Shown one piece after another: positions 62,601 to 64,000 of a stretch of 64,000 nucleotides of DNA; the first letter of the stretch is position 1, and every line of letters begins with the position of its first letter. Below the pieces are notes generated by a model. It was not told where the DNA came from and did no database searches. It saw nothing but the letters and a program-made list of their open reading frames with translations. The translations under genes were made by a program, and so were the position numbers. Origin of the DNA: Epichloe hybrida (taxonomy: Eukaryota; Ascomycota; Sordariomycetes; Hypocreales; Clavicipitaceae); the NCBI GenBank assembly GCA_019022495.1, contig JAFEKR010000011.1, positions 248,001 to 312,000 of the forward strand, in the 5' to 3' direction.

Positions 62601-64000
62601 CAAATATTATTAAGGCTACCTATTCTAAATCTCCACGGCAAATAATGCCTGCTTTCTCTATAGCTAGAAACACCTTCTTTAAAAACTCGTAATGTATTCC
62701 TAAGTACTAATATTACTTCCTTTTCCTAGGCTAAGCGTTTAGAATTAAGGGAATGTAGTGTTATAAAAGATTAGTTATATAAATATCTTTAAGCTTCTTA
62801 ATAAAGTAATCTCTAAATATATAATATAGCCTTATAATTATTATCTATTATTTTGCGGTCCTTGCATAGTCCTTAAGTGTAATATTAAACTAATTAAACT
62901 AAGAAACTATGGTTTTAGACGCTAAGTTTGCTAATAGTTAATTTATATATAAATTCTAGAATCTTAAGGAGTACCCCTTAATTTCCTAATTTCCTATATA
63001 AATATCTAATTTACTTAGTCTTATACTATCTTATATAGCTTTCTCCCTATTTGCGTTATAAACTAGTGCCTAACCTATAACATTTAAGTGCATTACTAAG
63101 TCTATACTATAGTCCTCGCTATCTTTAGTTTTACTAGTTAATTCCCTAATCTAGTTATTTATATAGTAATTTCTGATTTTTAAGGGGGAGGCCTTGATTT
63201 TCTCTTTTCCTATATAAATTAGGCGTAAGGGATATACTAGAGTGTATATAGCGTAATACTATTCTTTTCTTATAACTAATCCCTCTTGCTTATATTACTA
63301 ACTACGTAAATACTAGTTCCTATCCCTAGTTTCTCTTACTAAACCTCTGATTATTATATTTATATAGTGATTTTTATTCTTTAAGGGGTAAACCTTAATT
63401 TTTAGGTTTCCTATATAAATTAAGTTACTATTGTGTCCTAGTGTGTTTACCTCTAGATCTTAAACCTTTAAAATGCCTAAGTCTAATACATTACATAACT
63501 TATATTTAACTTCTCTAGGTAAGACTTAATTTTTATTATTTATATAGTAATTCTTACTTAGTAAGGGGGTACCCTTAATTTTTAATATTCCTATATAAAT
63601 TAAGACCTTGCTATATTCTATAGTATTTACCTTATATTTTTCCTAGTGTAGCATAGTACTACACGCATCCCTTAGGATATTAAATAGGTTAAGATTATCT
63701 TCCCTATCTTAATCCTATTCTTTATTTATATTAATCTTTATGTGTTTCCTATTTCTTCCCTTATTAGTTTTCTCCTTATCTAAGTCTTCCTAGGATAATC
63801 CTAATTCCTTGCTATACTATGCTTCTCCTATATCTTATTTAGAGTAGTTATAACCTATATTTAAGGATAATTCCCTTTTCTATAATACTTTACGACGTTT
63901 AATCTAACTCTAAGTAATTATCTAATAGGCTAATACAGGTTTTAGTTAAGGGACGCTAGTATAATAAGAGGTAAATAATTTAATTTCTATCTTAGAGCTT
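59651..64000 (-). mobile_element. Ty3/gypsy C (3' two-thirds, RIP-mutated)
   Basis: Minus-strand retrotransposon entering from the right edge. The left terminus is probably TGTAATCTACC at 59651, where composition changes and the first ~80 bases are spared. RT is readable at about 62150-62720. Upstream block: YEFLKKVFLAIEKAGII then IIFALKPKKDF. Then ANALNGF.VIRIYLPNKHKIAFLGP, where families have DAANGFW. The catalytic block at 62207-62218 reads YIDN (family YIDD), followed by GFKT. Integrase-like sequence follows toward 60800. It differs from gypsy A and the chromovirus in every block. The 3' LTR inner boundary is not resolved. Confidence 0.82.
62940..63650 (-). repeat. four-unit 180-216-bp imperfect tandem repeat in gypsy C
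   Basis: CCTATATAAAT recurs at 62993, 63209, 63410 and 63590. In each unit it is preceded by a decayed (T)ACCCCTTA or GGGG(T/A)A block and a TTTATATAGTAATT-like block. On the minus strand the units translate approximately as NLIYIGNLKIK.YPLKNKNHYI, so the repeat was protein-coding, in the region before RT. Confidence 0.7.

Overview
The window comes from a filamentous ascomycete (Pezizomycotina) and is about 92% transposable-element graveyard. Extremely AT-rich sequence fills 1-54374 and 59651-64000. CpA is nearly absent and TpA is in excess. Decayed polyproteins show stops exactly where Gln (CAA/CAG) or Trp (TGG) is expected, and catalytic YVDD motifs have become YINN or YIDN. This is the signature of repeat-induced point mutation (RIP). 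No intact transposon gene is left. A 5.2-kb island of normal composition (54375-59650) holds the only host-type genes, with 50-70-bp GT-AG introns.

The repeat block can be read as nested layers, because several host elements occur twice and the second copy preserves the empty site. A Tad/I-type LINE (copy 1, 12811-19510) carries three insertions of a foldback, hAT-like element (A, B, C) with TIR CAGAGTATTG, ~400-bp inverted arms and 8-bp target duplications. Element A is interrupted by Ty1/copia B (minus strand, 5592 to ~12189). The 3' LTR of copia B is interrupted by Ty1/copia A (plus, 3167-5591), itself interrupted by Ty3/gypsy A copy 1 (minus, 1-3166). Element C is interrupted by LINE copy 2 (21289-33942), which contains a complete Ty3/gypsy chromovirus (26135-32867; 202-bp LTRs; TSD CTAGG). 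Foldback element D (34314-36143) joins this block to gypsy A copy 2 (36144-50503). Gypsy A copy 2 contains foldback E (38044-39884, TSD ATTACTAT) and complete Ty1/copia C (41751-48596, minus, 290-bp LTRs, TSD ATATA). From 50504 to 54374 there are element fragments: two 3' ends of copia C, the end of a foldback relative, and a copia A 3' LTR.

The gene island has an intact APH/choline-kinase-like protein (54518-55372, +). Tail to tail with it, 30 bp away, is a two-exon gene for a fungal conserved protein (55403-55977, -, 174 aa, which I associate with DUF6914). Then come about 2 kb with one unrecognised open frame, and a three-exon second APH-like kinase (57965-59404, -) that is broken by one missing base. 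A third gypsy family (gypsy C, minus) starts at about 59651 and runs off the right edge.

The observations I rate highest are: the foldback family, with no visible transposase and with copy-specific minisatellites; systematic sparing from RIP at the outer edges of elements; element D with two non-matching target duplications, suggesting ectopic recombination joined two repeat blocks; a 7-unit hairpin repeat in the leader of copia B; and the single-base break in the second kinase.
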